Source of the DNA: an uncultured Eubacteriales bacterium
GTDB taxonomy: Bacteria > Bacillota > Clostridia > Oscillospirales > CAG-382
NCBI GenBank assembly: GCA_900546385.1
Contig: URCT01000030.1
Location: 1-22,272, forward strand
DNA length: 22,272 bases
Reading direction: 5' to 3'
Below are positions 16,406 to 22,272 of the stretch, one piece after another. The stretch's first letter is position 1, and each line of letters opens with the position of its first letter. Position numbers and translations under genes: made by a program. Below the pieces are notes generated by a model. That model made no database searches, was not told where the DNA came from, and saw nothing but the letters and a program-made list of their open reading frames with translations.

Positions 16406-16481
16406 CATTTTGCGCCACAAAACTTTCAAAAGCACGGCTTTCAAAGCAGGCGGCACGGATTTTTTGCATATTTGGCTTTTT

Positions 16482-16518
16482 TCACAAAAAAAGTATTGAC
16501 AAAACAGCTTTTTTGTGA
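16482..16518. promoter_or_regulatory. Inverted repeat bracketing the -35 box of the small peptide gene
   Basis: TCACAAAAAA (16482-16491) and TTTTTTGTGA (16509-16518) are perfect 10-bp complements separated by 17 nt. The TTGACA box lies in the gap, and the right arm abuts the -10 box. Such placement suits a dimeric repressor. A run of seven A's on the left makes chance matching somewhat easier. Confidence 0.5.
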
Positions 16519-16524
16519 TACCAT
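16496..16524 (+). promoter_or_regulatory. Promoter of the small peptide gene
   Basis: TTGACA (16496-16501) and TACCAT (16519-16524) are spaced by 17 nt, with an extended TG before the -10. The start codon follows 55 nt downstream, leaving a leader of about 48 nt. Confidence 0.75.
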
Positions 16525-16579
16525 ACACTTGTAAGTTATATGGGTATGCAGTAAAAATATATTTTAGGGGGAATTCACA

Positions 16580-16693
16580 ATGAAAAAAGCATACGAAGCT
16601 CCGTCTGTAAAAATCACGGTATTCACCGCTTCCGAAGATATTCTTGTCGGAAGTGACGTCATCATCGATACGGGCGATCTGTTCGGAATTTAA
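16580..16693 (+). CDS. Small 37-residue peptide of unknown function
   Basis: ATG at 16580 follows AGGGGG at an 8-nt spacing and opens 37 codons, ending at TAA 16691-16693. The peptide starts MKKAYEAPSVKITVF, continues TASEDILVGSDV and ends IIDTGDLFGI. Short proteins starting MKK-Tyr-x-x-Pro with a later Glu-Asp-Ile/Val-Leu motif are common in Clostridia and have no established role as far as I know. Some resemble precursor peptides, with a leader-like charged N-terminus and a short C-terminal tail. No modification enzyme or dedicated exporter lies nearby. Its own promoter, strong ribosome site and terminator show an independent unit and support a real gene despite its size. Confidence 0.75.
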   Translation: MKKAYEAPSVKITVFTASEDILVGSDVIIDTGDLFGI

Positions 16694-16731
16694 TTTCGAA
16701 CCGTTTTTCGTTCGCGTCAATTCTTGACTGC

Positions 16732-16767
16732 AACAGCCATCCAAACGATGGCTGTTTTTCTTTTTTT
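16732..16767 (+). terminator. Intrinsic terminator after the small peptide gene
   Basis: A perfect 10-bp stem AACAGCCATC/GATGGCTGTT (16732-16741 with 16747-16756, 5-nt loop) is followed by T-runs to 16767. It lies 38 nt after the peptide stop codon, closing a monocistronic unit. Confidence 0.9.
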
Positions 16768-16833
16768 CAGCCGCAAACCGAAAATCGGCGCATAAAGTAA
16801 CAGTTTATTAACATATGACCGTCCGCGTTGTAT

Positions 16834-16839
16834 TATAAT
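16834..16839 (+). promoter_or_regulatory. Possible -10 box of the thuA-like operon
   Basis: TATAAT lies 61 nt ahead of the ATG at 16901, between the peptide terminator and the operon. No clear -35 hexamer is found at 16-18 nt, so the promoter is tentative. Confidence 0.4.
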
Positions 16840-16900
16840 AGGACTATATATATCGCGGCATATTTTCAAAACAAAGCCGTATAAAGAAAGGAAAAAAATC

Positions 16901-17617
16901 ATGATTAAAGTAACAATATTCAACGAATTCATCCACGAAGTGGAGCACGAAAACGTCAAGGCCGTTTATCCGAACGGCATGCATATGGCCATCAAAGAAT
17001 TCCTCGATGCCGACGGCCGCTTTACCGTGCGCACGGCCACGCTTCACGAGCCGGAACACGGCCTCACACAAGAGGTGTTAAACGACACCGATGTGCTTCT
17101 CTGGTGGGGACACTGCGCACATCATTTGGTGGACGATGCGGTTGTTGAACGCGTTTACGAGCGCGTTTTGCAGGGCATGGGCCTTATCGCGCTGCACTCC
17201 GGTCATTTCTCCAAAATCTTCAAGAAGCTCAACGGCACCGGCTGCAACTTGAAGTGGCGCGAAAGCGGCGACAAGGAACGCCTTTGGGTCACGGCTCCCT
17301 CGCATCCGATTGCTGCCGGTCTGCCCGAATATTTTGAACTCGAGCATGAAGAGACCTATGGCGAGCATTTCGACATTGCCAAGCCCGACGAAGTGGTCTT
17401 TACAAGCTGGTTCTCCGGCGGCGAGGTCTTCCGCAGCGGCGTGACCTTCACGCGCGGAAACGGACGCATTTTCTACTTCCGTCCCGGCCATGAATCCTTC
17501 CCGACCTTCTACGACAAAAACGTCCAGCGCGTAATCGAAAACGCCATCGTTTGGGCAGCCGAGCCGCGCGGCGTTTATCAAACCTACGGCTTCTACAACG
17601 CGCCCGAAGCCAAATAA
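16901..17617 (+). CDS. ThuA-domain protein (trehalose-utilisation-like)
   Basis: ThuA proteins have a class I glutamine amidotransferase-like (flavodoxin-like) fold. Members are linked to trehalose, maltitol and other sugar catabolism, but the reaction is poorly defined. The 238-residue protein is a single ThuA domain. DVLLWWGHCAHHLVDD (about 64-79), GMGLIALHSGHFSKIFKKLNGT (about 97-118) and the C-terminal GRIFYFRPGHESFPTFYDKNVQRVIENAIVWA are the recognisable family blocks. ATG at 16901 has AAAGAAAGG upstream. It is the first gene of a four-gene unit, only 2 nt before the next start. Its place ahead of glf and a glycosyltransferase is not explained by the known ThuA roles. Confidence 0.88.
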   Translation: MIKVTIFNEFIHEVEHENVKAVYPNGMHMAIKEFLDADGRFTVRTATLHEPEHGLTQEVLNDTDVLLWWGHCAHHLVDDAVVERVYERVLQGMGLIALHSGHFSKIFKKLNGTGCNLKWRESGDKERLWVTAPSHPIAAGLPEYFELEHEETYGEHFDIAKPDEVVFTSWFSGGEVFRSGVTFTRGNGRIFYFRPGHESFPTFYDKNVQRVIENAIVWAAEPRGVYQTYGFYNAPEAK

Positions 17618-17619
17618 GC

Positions 17620-18039
17620 ATGGTTTACGCAATCATTGACGCGCTAAGCGATGTCGAAGAAATGATCACCGTCGCTCATGCCGAAAAGCCCTGCGGTCTT
17701 GCCGCCTGGTTCATCGATGAGGTGCGCGACACGGCGGATATGTATTTGAGCGACGACAAGGATTTCGAGCAAATCGAAGCATCCCTTTCGGTGCTTTCCG
17801 TGCTTGCCGAGGACGATTCCTCCGAGATAAGCGACCTTACCGGCATGACCATTGAGGTAAGCGACATTTCCGTCAGCGTCATCGGCGCGTTTTATACCTA
17901 TGAGGATATGAAAAAAGCCCTCGGCGAATTCTTATCCGAAAAGCCGAAGTATAAAAAGCTTGTCATCCCCGACAATCCGTATGAAAGCGAAAAAGTCATC
18001 GATTCACTCAACGCTTCGCTCATCCGAAGCGGCATATAG
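17620..18039 (+). CDS. Unrecognised 139-residue acidic protein
   Basis: I do not recognise this protein. It begins MVYAIIDALSDVEEMITVAH and is acidic, with many Asp, Glu and Ser residues. It is probably cytosolic, with no signal peptide or membrane segment, and contains a Ser/Val-rich stretch (LTGMTIEVSDISVSVIGAFYTYEDMKKAL) that looks like beta strands followed by a helix. The ATG at 17620 lies 2 nt after the thuA stop and has no clear ribosome site, so translation is probably coupled. It ends 9 nt before glf. Codon use is like its neighbours. Tight packing on both sides supports a real gene that works with ThuA or Glf. Confidence 0.75.
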   Translation: MVYAIIDALSDVEEMITVAHAEKPCGLAAWFIDEVRDTADMYLSDDKDFEQIEASLSVLSVLAEDDSSEISDLTGMTIEVSDISVSVIGAFYTYEDMKKALGEFLSEKPKYKKLVIPDNPYESEKVIDSLNASLIRSGI

Positions 18040-18048
18040 AGGTGCGCC

Positions 18049-19248
18049 ATGACCGGATACACGGAGATTCTTGCTTACAAACCCGATGTCATCGTCGCCG
18101 GAGCCGGTTTTTCCGGCTTGGTGGCGGCACGCATTTTCGCCGAAAACGGCCGCCGCGTTTTGGTGCTTGAAAAACGCACGCACCTCGGTGGCAATGCTTA
18201 CGACGAAAAGGATGCGGAAACGGGGCTTACCGTTCATCGGTACGGGCCGCACATTTTCCATACCAATAACCGTGAGGTTTTTGAATTTCTCTCCCGTTTC
18301 ACCGACTGGAACGGCTATGAACACAAGGTGCTTGCCAACGTTCACCAAACGCTGCTGCCGGTTCCCTTCAATTTGGATTCCCTGCGGCTCGCGTTTCCGG
18401 AAAAAGACGCGCAAGCCTTGGAACGCAAGCTGTTGCTTCGGTACGGCGAAAACACAAGCGTTTCCATTTTGGATTTGTTAAAGACCGACGAAAGCGACTT
18501 ACGCGCACTCGGCGATTATATCTACCGCAGCATTTTCGAAACCTACACAGTCAAGCAATGGGGCAAAAAGCCGGAGGATATCGATCCGGCCACCACGGCA
18601 CGCGTTCCCATCCGGCTTTCGCACGACGACCGCTATTTCACCGACCGGTATCAAGGCTTGCCGACGGACGGCTATACCGCACTGCTAACACGCATGGCGA
18701 CGCATGAAAACATCCGGGTGTTGACGCAGACCGATGCGCTAGACGTGATCCGGCTTTCGGAAGCAGACAAAAAGCTGTATATCGGCGAAACGCCGTTTGA
18801 GGGCATTTTCGTGTACACCGGCGTTCCGGATGTGCTGCTTGACTGCCGCTTCGGCGCCCTGCCCTATCGGTCGCTCGACTTTGCGTTTGAAACACACGAC
18901 GTGCCGTATTTCCAACCCTGCGGCACGGTCAACTATACGGTGGATATGCCGTACACGCGCATCACCGAGTTCAAGCACATGACGCTCGAGCACGCGCCGC
19001 GAACGGTTATCTTAAAGGAATATTCCAAGGCGTGCGATTTTGCGCGCGGCGATATTCCCTATTATCCGATTGCTTCGCCCGAAAGCGCCGCCGTCTATGC
19101 ACAGTATGCCGCATCGCTTGCCGCCTATAAAAACTTGGTTCTGGTCGGGCGGCTAGCCGAATACCGCTACTACAACATGGATGCCGCGGCCGCACGCGCC
19201 ATGGAGGTGGCAAAGGAGCTGCTGCACGCCCCGTATGCCTGTCTATAA
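18049..19248 (+). CDS. glf: UDP-galactopyranose mutase
   Basis: FAD enzyme that converts UDP-galactopyranose to UDP-galactofuranose, the donor for galactofuranose in surface polysaccharides. The 399-residue protein has the N-terminal dinucleotide-binding loop VIVAGAGFSGLVAARIF (GAGFSG near 18-23) with the partner acidic end at VLVLEKR and LGGNAYDE. VHRYGPHIFHTNN, YTVKQWGKKPEDIDPATTARVPIRLSHDDRYF and the C-terminal LVGRLAEYRYYNMDAAAARAMEVAKEL are family signatures that include active-site arginine and tyrosine residues. GAGGTG lies 5 nt before the ATG. It is directly followed by a glycosyltransferase, as in glycan loci, although no other polysaccharide genes are in view. Confidence 0.95.
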   Translation: MTGYTEILAYKPDVIVAGAGFSGLVAARIFAENGRRVLVLEKRTHLGGNAYDEKDAETGLTVHRYGPHIFHTNNREVFEFLSRFTDWNGYEHKVLANVHQTLLPVPFNLDSLRLAFPEKDAQALERKLLLRYGENTSVSILDLLKTDESDLRALGDYIYRSIFETYTVKQWGKKPEDIDPATTARVPIRLSHDDRYFTDRYQGLPTDGYTALLTRMATHENIRVLTQTDALDVIRLSEADKKLYIGETPFEGIFVYTGVPDVLLDCRFGALPYRSLDFAFETHDVPYFQPCGTVNYTVDMPYTRITEFKHMTLEHAPRTVILKEYSKACDFARGDIPYYPIASPESAAVYAQYAASLAAYKNLVLVGRLAEYRYYNMDAAAARAMEVAKELLHAPYACL

Positions 19249-19263
19249 ACTGAAAAAGGACTG

Positions 19264-20292
19264 ATGGTTTTGCCGAACGGACAAATACTTCTCACCTTTG
19301 CCATTCCCTGCTACAATTCGGCAGAGTACATGGACAAATGTATCGATTCGCTTTTAGAGGCCGGCGACGACACCGAGATCATCTTGATCGACGACGGCTC
19401 GACCGACCGCACACCGGAAATTGCCGACAGCTACGCCGCAAAATATCCCGAAAAGATCCGCGTCATCCATCAGGAAAACGGCGGTCACGGCGAAGGCGTC
19501 AACCAAGGCCTGGGGCACGCATCCGGTTTATTCTACAAAGTGGTCGATTCGGACGACCGGCTGAACAAAGAGGCTTTGCAAAAGCTGCTTGCCCGTATGC
19601 GCGAGCATACAGCCGCAAACGAAACGGTCGATATGTACGTCTGCAACTACGTTTACGACCATTGGGACGGCTCGGAGCGCAAGGTTATGCGCTACAACAA
19701 CGTGTTTCCGGAAGAAAAGATGATTACCTGGGATGACACGCACCGTTTTTTGGTCACCCAATATCTCATGATGCACTCGGTCATCTACCGGACGGAATTC
19801 TTGCGCGGCTGCGGCATTACCCTGCCCAAGCACACGTTTTACGTGGACAATTTATATATGTATCAACCATTTCCGTATGTAAAAACGCTGTACTATATGA
19901 ACCTCGACCTGTATCTGTATTTTATCGGACGTGCCGACCAATCGGTCACCGAGCAGAACGTCATCAAGCGCATCGACCAACAGCTGCGCGTGACGCGCCT
20001 GATGCTCGACTGTCACGATCTGAACCAAGTAAAAAAGCAAAGCCGCCGCTTATATTCGTACATGATGCACGAAATGGCGTTAATGGTGTGCATTTCCTCG
20101 ATTTTTCTGTACAAATCGGGCACAGAGGAAAATTTCCGGAAAGCCAAAGAGCTTTGGGCGTACATAAAAGCAAAAGACTTGCGTACCTACCGGAAATTAC
20201 GCTACACCACCATGTGTGCGCTGATGCTTTTGGGACGGCATTTTTCGGTAACGGTGTATTCCATTGCCCGGAAAGTGTTTCGGTTTAATTAA
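19264..20292 (+). CDS. Family 2 glycosyltransferase
   Basis: GT-A fold transferase that adds a sugar from a nucleotide donor to a glycan or lipid acceptor at the inner membrane face. In 342 residues it has the family start TFAIPCYNSAEYMDKCIDSLL (11-31), the nucleotide-binding LIDDGSTDRT (41-50), the NGGHGEGVNQGLGHASG stretch and the metal site VVDSDDRL (SDD at 96-98). The rest (about 110-342) is helical with a basic, hydrophobic C-terminus that could touch the membrane. ATG at 19264 has AAAGGA only 3 nt upstream; an in-frame TTG at 19270 would have better spacing. It lies 15 nt after glf and is the last gene of the operon. A galactofuranosyl donor is plausible but unproven. Confidence 0.9.
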   Translation: MVLPNGQILLTFAIPCYNSAEYMDKCIDSLLEAGDDTEIILIDDGSTDRTPEIADSYAAKYPEKIRVIHQENGGHGEGVNQGLGHASGLFYKVVDSDDRLNKEALQKLLARMREHTAANETVDMYVCNYVYDHWDGSERKVMRYNNVFPEEKMITWDDTHRFLVTQYLMMHSVIYRTEFLRGCGITLPKHTFYVDNLYMYQPFPYVKTLYYMNLDLYLYFIGRADQSVTEQNVIKRIDQQLRVTRLMLDCHDLNQVKKQSRRLYSYMMHEMALMVCISSIFLYKSGTEENFRKAKELWAYIKAKDLRTYRKLRYTTMCALMLLGRHFSVTVYSIARKVFRFN

Positions 20293-20295
20293 ACC

Positions 20296-20331
20296 AAACG
20301 GTGTGAAGTTTGCAGGCTTCACACCGTTTTT
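20296..20331 (+). terminator. Intrinsic terminator of the thuA-glf-GT2 operon
   Basis: A 13-bp perfect stem (20296-20308 with 20317-20329, core ACGGTGTGAAG/CTTCACACCGT, 8-nt loop) ends in a short T-run, directly after the glycosyltransferase stop codon. Confidence 0.9.
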
Positions 20332-20341
20332 CCCGCTTTGC

Positions 20342-20370
20342 TTGACAATATTCTAAGGTTTGTGTATAAT
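20342..20370 (+). promoter_or_regulatory. Consensus promoter of the antitoxin-like gene
   Basis: TTGACA (20342-20347) and TATAAT (20365-20370), both perfect hexamers, are separated by 17 nt. The leader is about 17 nt and is mostly the AGGAGG ribosome site (20381-20386), 7 nt before the ATG. This predicts strong expression unless repressed. Confidence 0.9.
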
Positions 20371-20393
20371 ATACGTGTAAAGGAGGCGCACGC

Positions 20394-20639
20394 ATGAATA
20401 TTGATATCAATAAAATCGTTTCCATGTCGGAAGCCAATCTAAATTTTTCAAAAGTGGCACAAAAAGTTGACCAATCCGGCGAGGTCTATATTTTTAAGAA
20501 TAATAAACCGAAATACAAGTTGATTGATATCGAAAACAACAATTCCATTGAAATGACCGATGATGAAAAAATTGATTTCGTTGCCAATCGGATTTTGAAA
20601 AAATACCGCAAGGCCTTTGAGGCGTTGGCAAGATATTAA
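20394..20639 (+). CDS. Phd/YefM-family antitoxin-like protein, no toxin partner
   Basis: Small 81-residue protein resembling type II antitoxins of the Phd/YefM class, whose N-terminal domain binds the promoter and whose C-terminal tail binds a toxin. The N-terminus IVSMSEANLNFSKVAQKVDQSGEVYIFKNNKPKYKLIDIE has the family pattern: a short strand, helices with SEANLNFSKV, then a strand reading VYIFKNNKPKYKLI. The tail (NSIEMTDDEKIDFVANRILKKYRKAFEALARY) is a charged helix. No toxin gene follows; a terminator starts at the stop codon and the next gene is convergent. The coding sequence is clearly richer in A and T than its neighbours, which hints at acquisition. It may be a solitary antitoxin acting as a regulator or as protection against a foreign toxin. 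Confidence 0.82.
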   Translation: MNIDINKIVSMSEANLNFSKVAQKVDQSGEVYIFKNNKPKYKLIDIENNNSIEMTDDEKIDFVANRILKKYRKAFEALARY

Positions 20640-20668
20640 AAAAAGAAGCCCTCAAAGCTTCTTTTTTT
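20640..20668. terminator. Bidirectional terminator between antitoxin-like and GGDEF genes
   Basis: AAAAAGAAGC (20640-20649) pairs with GCTTCTTTTT across a 7-nt loop (right arm from 20657), flanked by an A-run on the left and a T-run to 20667. It lies between the antitoxin stop and the GGDEF stop at 20676 and can serve both convergent genes. Confidence 0.8.
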
Positions 20669-20675
20669 ACTTTTA

Positions 20676-22067
20676 TTACCTGTTATCGGAAATATCCGAA
20701 AGCTTCACCTGTGCACGGCCGCTCTGCTTCGCTTCATACAGTCTCGCATCAGCCGCCTCAAACAGTTTCTGCTTCTGCGAAAACTCATTCACCCGACAGC
20801 CGCCGATACTGACAGTCACCGTATACGACGATTCCGCAAGAATGCCGGAAATTTTCCGCATAAAGCTTTCCGCGCACTGTGTGACATCTTTTGTGGATAA
20901 CGGTTTTTCCACAAGCACAACAAACTCATCGCCGCCGATTCGGGCGACCGTGCCGCTTACGGCAAACGCATCCTTCAGCGCGGCCGCAAATTCACGTAAC
21001 ACCCGATCGCCTGTCGGATGCCCGAAGGTATCGTTAATGGTTTTGAAGTAATCGACATCGACCAGCAGCAGCCAACCGCTTTTGTGGGAATCGGAGTCTG
21101 CCGTATACTTTTCTTGCTGTTTGTCAAAGTATTCCAAGAACATACGGCGCCCCATAACACCGGTCAAATCATCCATTTCGCTGATGAAGGAGCGGTAGGC
21201 CGTCCGTTTGGACAGGATAAGAAGGATCACGAGCACAATGTAAAGCAGCGCCAATATGGCAAACACAAACTGCAGCTGCAAGAGCATAAGGTCAAGCGAT
21301 ATGGCTGAAGAAACCTCAACATCCCGTTGCTGCAGCATAAAGGCGGTACGTTCCGAAAAATAGACGGCCGCCACAAAAGTTAAAGCAAACGCGGTGAGTC
21401 CGGAAAAGATCACCTGGTGTGTCATGTGCCGTACAACGTATGGCGTACTTTCGGCGCTGCGGAGTACGCCGCGCAAACGTGCCGCCGCCTTGCCCGAATA
21501 AATCTTCCATACAACACCCGTAACAATCACGCAAAGAGCGGCAAGCAAAAAGTGTCCGAAAGGCGAAACAAAGGAATTCTTCCAGTTATATCCAAGCTCC
21601 GGGAACAAAAACCCGTAGCCGGAAAAGACAAACAACGTATGCAAAAACGGAGCCACGGCTGACACGGCACACATCCACAAAAACGGATGATGTTTGCGTC
21701 TTTTCGCCCAAGCATAGGCGATTCCGATAACAAATCCGTACAACGTCCGCATCCCGATGCTCAAAAGCAAGCTTTCCACCGGCTTGCCGCTGTAAAACGG
21801 TGAAAAAACAATATCGGTCTGCAGAATATACGAAGCCGACGCTTTATATAATCCGGCAAGGCCGAAAGCAAAACCCGTGACCGTCGCCGGCAGCACGCCG
21901 AAGCAGCATCCGGCAATCAAAATCGGAATATAGGCGATTGTCACAGACATAGACGAAAAATGCAGATATCCTAAAAAGGAAAAGGACATGAGCAATTCGA
22001 CCGCCAAGCAGATCTCAAACAAATAGCGGTCAAACGACGATTTTCGGTAACTGTTTTGAATAGGCAT
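20676..22067 (-). CDS. Membrane diguanylate cyclase (GGDEF) with ECF-S-like N-terminal domain
   Basis: Predicted to make cyclic di-GMP from GTP in response to a membrane-sensed signal. The 463-residue protein has about five or six membrane segments in its first 200 residues. There AYIPILIAGCCFGVLPATVTGFAFGLAGL and a later RTLYGFVIGIAYAWAKRRK resemble the small-molecule-binding S components of ECF vitamin transporters. A further pair of membrane segments follows (about 215-295). The GGDEF domain has LVDVDYFKTINDTFGHPTGDRVL and an intact GGDEF at 378-382, so it should be active. The inhibitory RxxD site before it is missing (VSGT instead). ATG at 22067 is chosen because GGAGG sits 6 nt upstream; the longer TTG start at 22094 has none. 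It is convergent with the antitoxin gene. Confidence 0.88.
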   Translation of the reverse strand: MPIQNSYRKSSFDRYLFEICLAVELLMSFSFLGYLHFSSMSVTIAYIPILIAGCCFGVLPATVTGFAFGLAGLYKASASYILQTDIVFSPFYSGKPVESLLLSIGMRTLYGFVIGIAYAWAKRRKHHPFLWMCAVSAVAPFLHTLFVFSGYGFLFPELGYNWKNSFVSPFGHFLLAALCVIVTGVVWKIYSGKAAARLRGVLRSAESTPYVVRHMTHQVIFSGLTAFALTFVAAVYFSERTAFMLQQRDVEVSSAISLDLMLLQLQFVFAILALLYIVLVILLILSKRTAYRSFISEMDDLTGVMGRRMFLEYFDKQQEKYTADSDSHKSGWLLLVDVDYFKTINDTFGHPTGDRVLREFAAALKDAFAVSGTVARIGGDEFVVLVEKPLSTKDVTQCAESFMRKISGILAESSYTVTVSIGGCRVNEFSQKQKLFEAADARLYEAKQSGRAQVKLSDISDNR

Positions 22068-22131
22068 ACCATTCCTCCATGCAGAATATGTCAAGCAGTT
22101 ATGCCGAAAGACGCAGCGGCGTCATATAAAG

Positions 22132-22157
22132 CAAGCCCGGAAAGAATTCCGGGCTTG
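22132..22157 (-). terminator. Intrinsic terminator for the gene at the right edge
   Basis: A perfect 11-bp stem CAAGCCCGGAA/TTCCGGGCTTG (22132-22142 with 22147-22157, 4-nt loop). Read on the minus strand it is followed by CTTTATAT, a weak U-tract; on the plus strand no T-run follows. It therefore ends a leftward transcript entering from the right edge. Confidence 0.7.
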
Positions 22158-22174
22158 TATGGACAACCAAATCG

Positions 22175-22272
22175 TTATCTCTTCGAGAACTGCGGTGCGC
22201 GGCGAGCTGCCTTCAAACCGTATTAAACATCTCTATGGTGCGTTTTTCCTTGATATTACGGGCTTTTTCGCA
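22175..22272 (-). CDS. C-terminal end of an unidentified minus-strand gene (partial, possible frame disruption)
   Basis: The last 98 bases carry protein-like sequence on the minus strand in two frames. One frame enters from the edge as EKARNIKEKRTIEMFNTV and stops at 22213-22215. Another yields GLKAARRAPQFSKR and stops at 22175-22177, 17 nt before the terminator. Either the real gene uses only one of these frames, or it runs through both with an indel near 22218. The family was not recognised. The terminator downstream supports a gene ending here. Confidence 0.35.

Noticed and set aside
16423..16445. Direct repeat of CTTTCAAA, 15 bp apart, after trmO
   Set aside because: Only two short copies in an AT-rich gap, too weak to assign a role.
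1..22272. CRISPR arrays, tRNA or rRNA genes, insertion sequences
   Set aside because: No regularly spaced repeats, cloverleaf genes, rRNA-like blocks, transposase genes or terminal inverted repeats were seen on reading both strands.

Overview
The window looks like chromosomal DNA from a member of the Clostridia (Bacillota), most likely an Oscillospirales-type gut anaerobe. That is an inference from four things: the compact mraZ-rsmH-ftsL-PBP-mraY-ftsW-murG cluster with a PASTA-bearing SpoVD-like PBP, strong AGGAGG-type ribosome binding sites, TTGACA/TATAAT promoters, and a mid-to-high GC coding style. No rRNA, tRNA, CRISPR array, insertion sequence or phage gene was recognised.

Region 1 (1-7917, all minus strand) is a division and cell wall (dcw) operon, transcribed right to left: mraZ, rsmH, an FtsL-like protein, a class B PBP, mraY, ftsW and murG (murG runs off the left edge). 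murE, murF and murD, which many bacteria keep between the PBP and murG, are absent. A good promoter lies upstream of mraZ. Its leader carries three TGGA-type repeats spaced 20-21 bp, a plausible MraZ autoregulatory site, and two hairpins.

Region 2 (7918-14579) is carbohydrate metabolism. An isolated L-fucose isomerase gene (fucI, plus strand) ends at a bidirectional terminator shared with a convergent minus-strand group: a six-hairpin-like protein of uncertain activity, a MATE-family transporter broken by an apparent 2-base loss in a CG run, and a CE2-like SGNH esterase with its own promoter and operator-like palindrome. A divergent AraC-family regulator (14745) probably controls the group.

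Region 3 (14745-16900, plus strand) holds araC, a gene remnant, the tRNA methyltransferase trmO, and a 37-residue peptide gene with its own promoter, a flanking inverted repeat and a terminator.

Region 4 (16901-20330, plus strand) is a four-gene operon: a ThuA-domain protein, an unrecognised 139-residue acidic protein, UDP-galactopyranose mutase (glf) and a family 2 glycosyltransferase. Glf and the glycosyltransferase suggest synthesis of a galactofuranose-containing surface glycan. The role of the first two genes is unclear.

Region 5 (20340-22272) has an orphan, AT-rich Phd/YefM-type antitoxin gene with a consensus promoter and a shared terminator, then a convergent membrane diguanylate cyclase whose N-terminal half resembles an ECF-transporter S component. 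The right edge carries the tail of an unidentified minus-strand gene with its terminator.

I found no clear new multi-gene system. The best leads are the MraZ-box leader, the regulated 37-residue peptide, the ECF-S-like GGDEF protein, the broken transporter and the ThuA-unknown-glf-GT2 operon.
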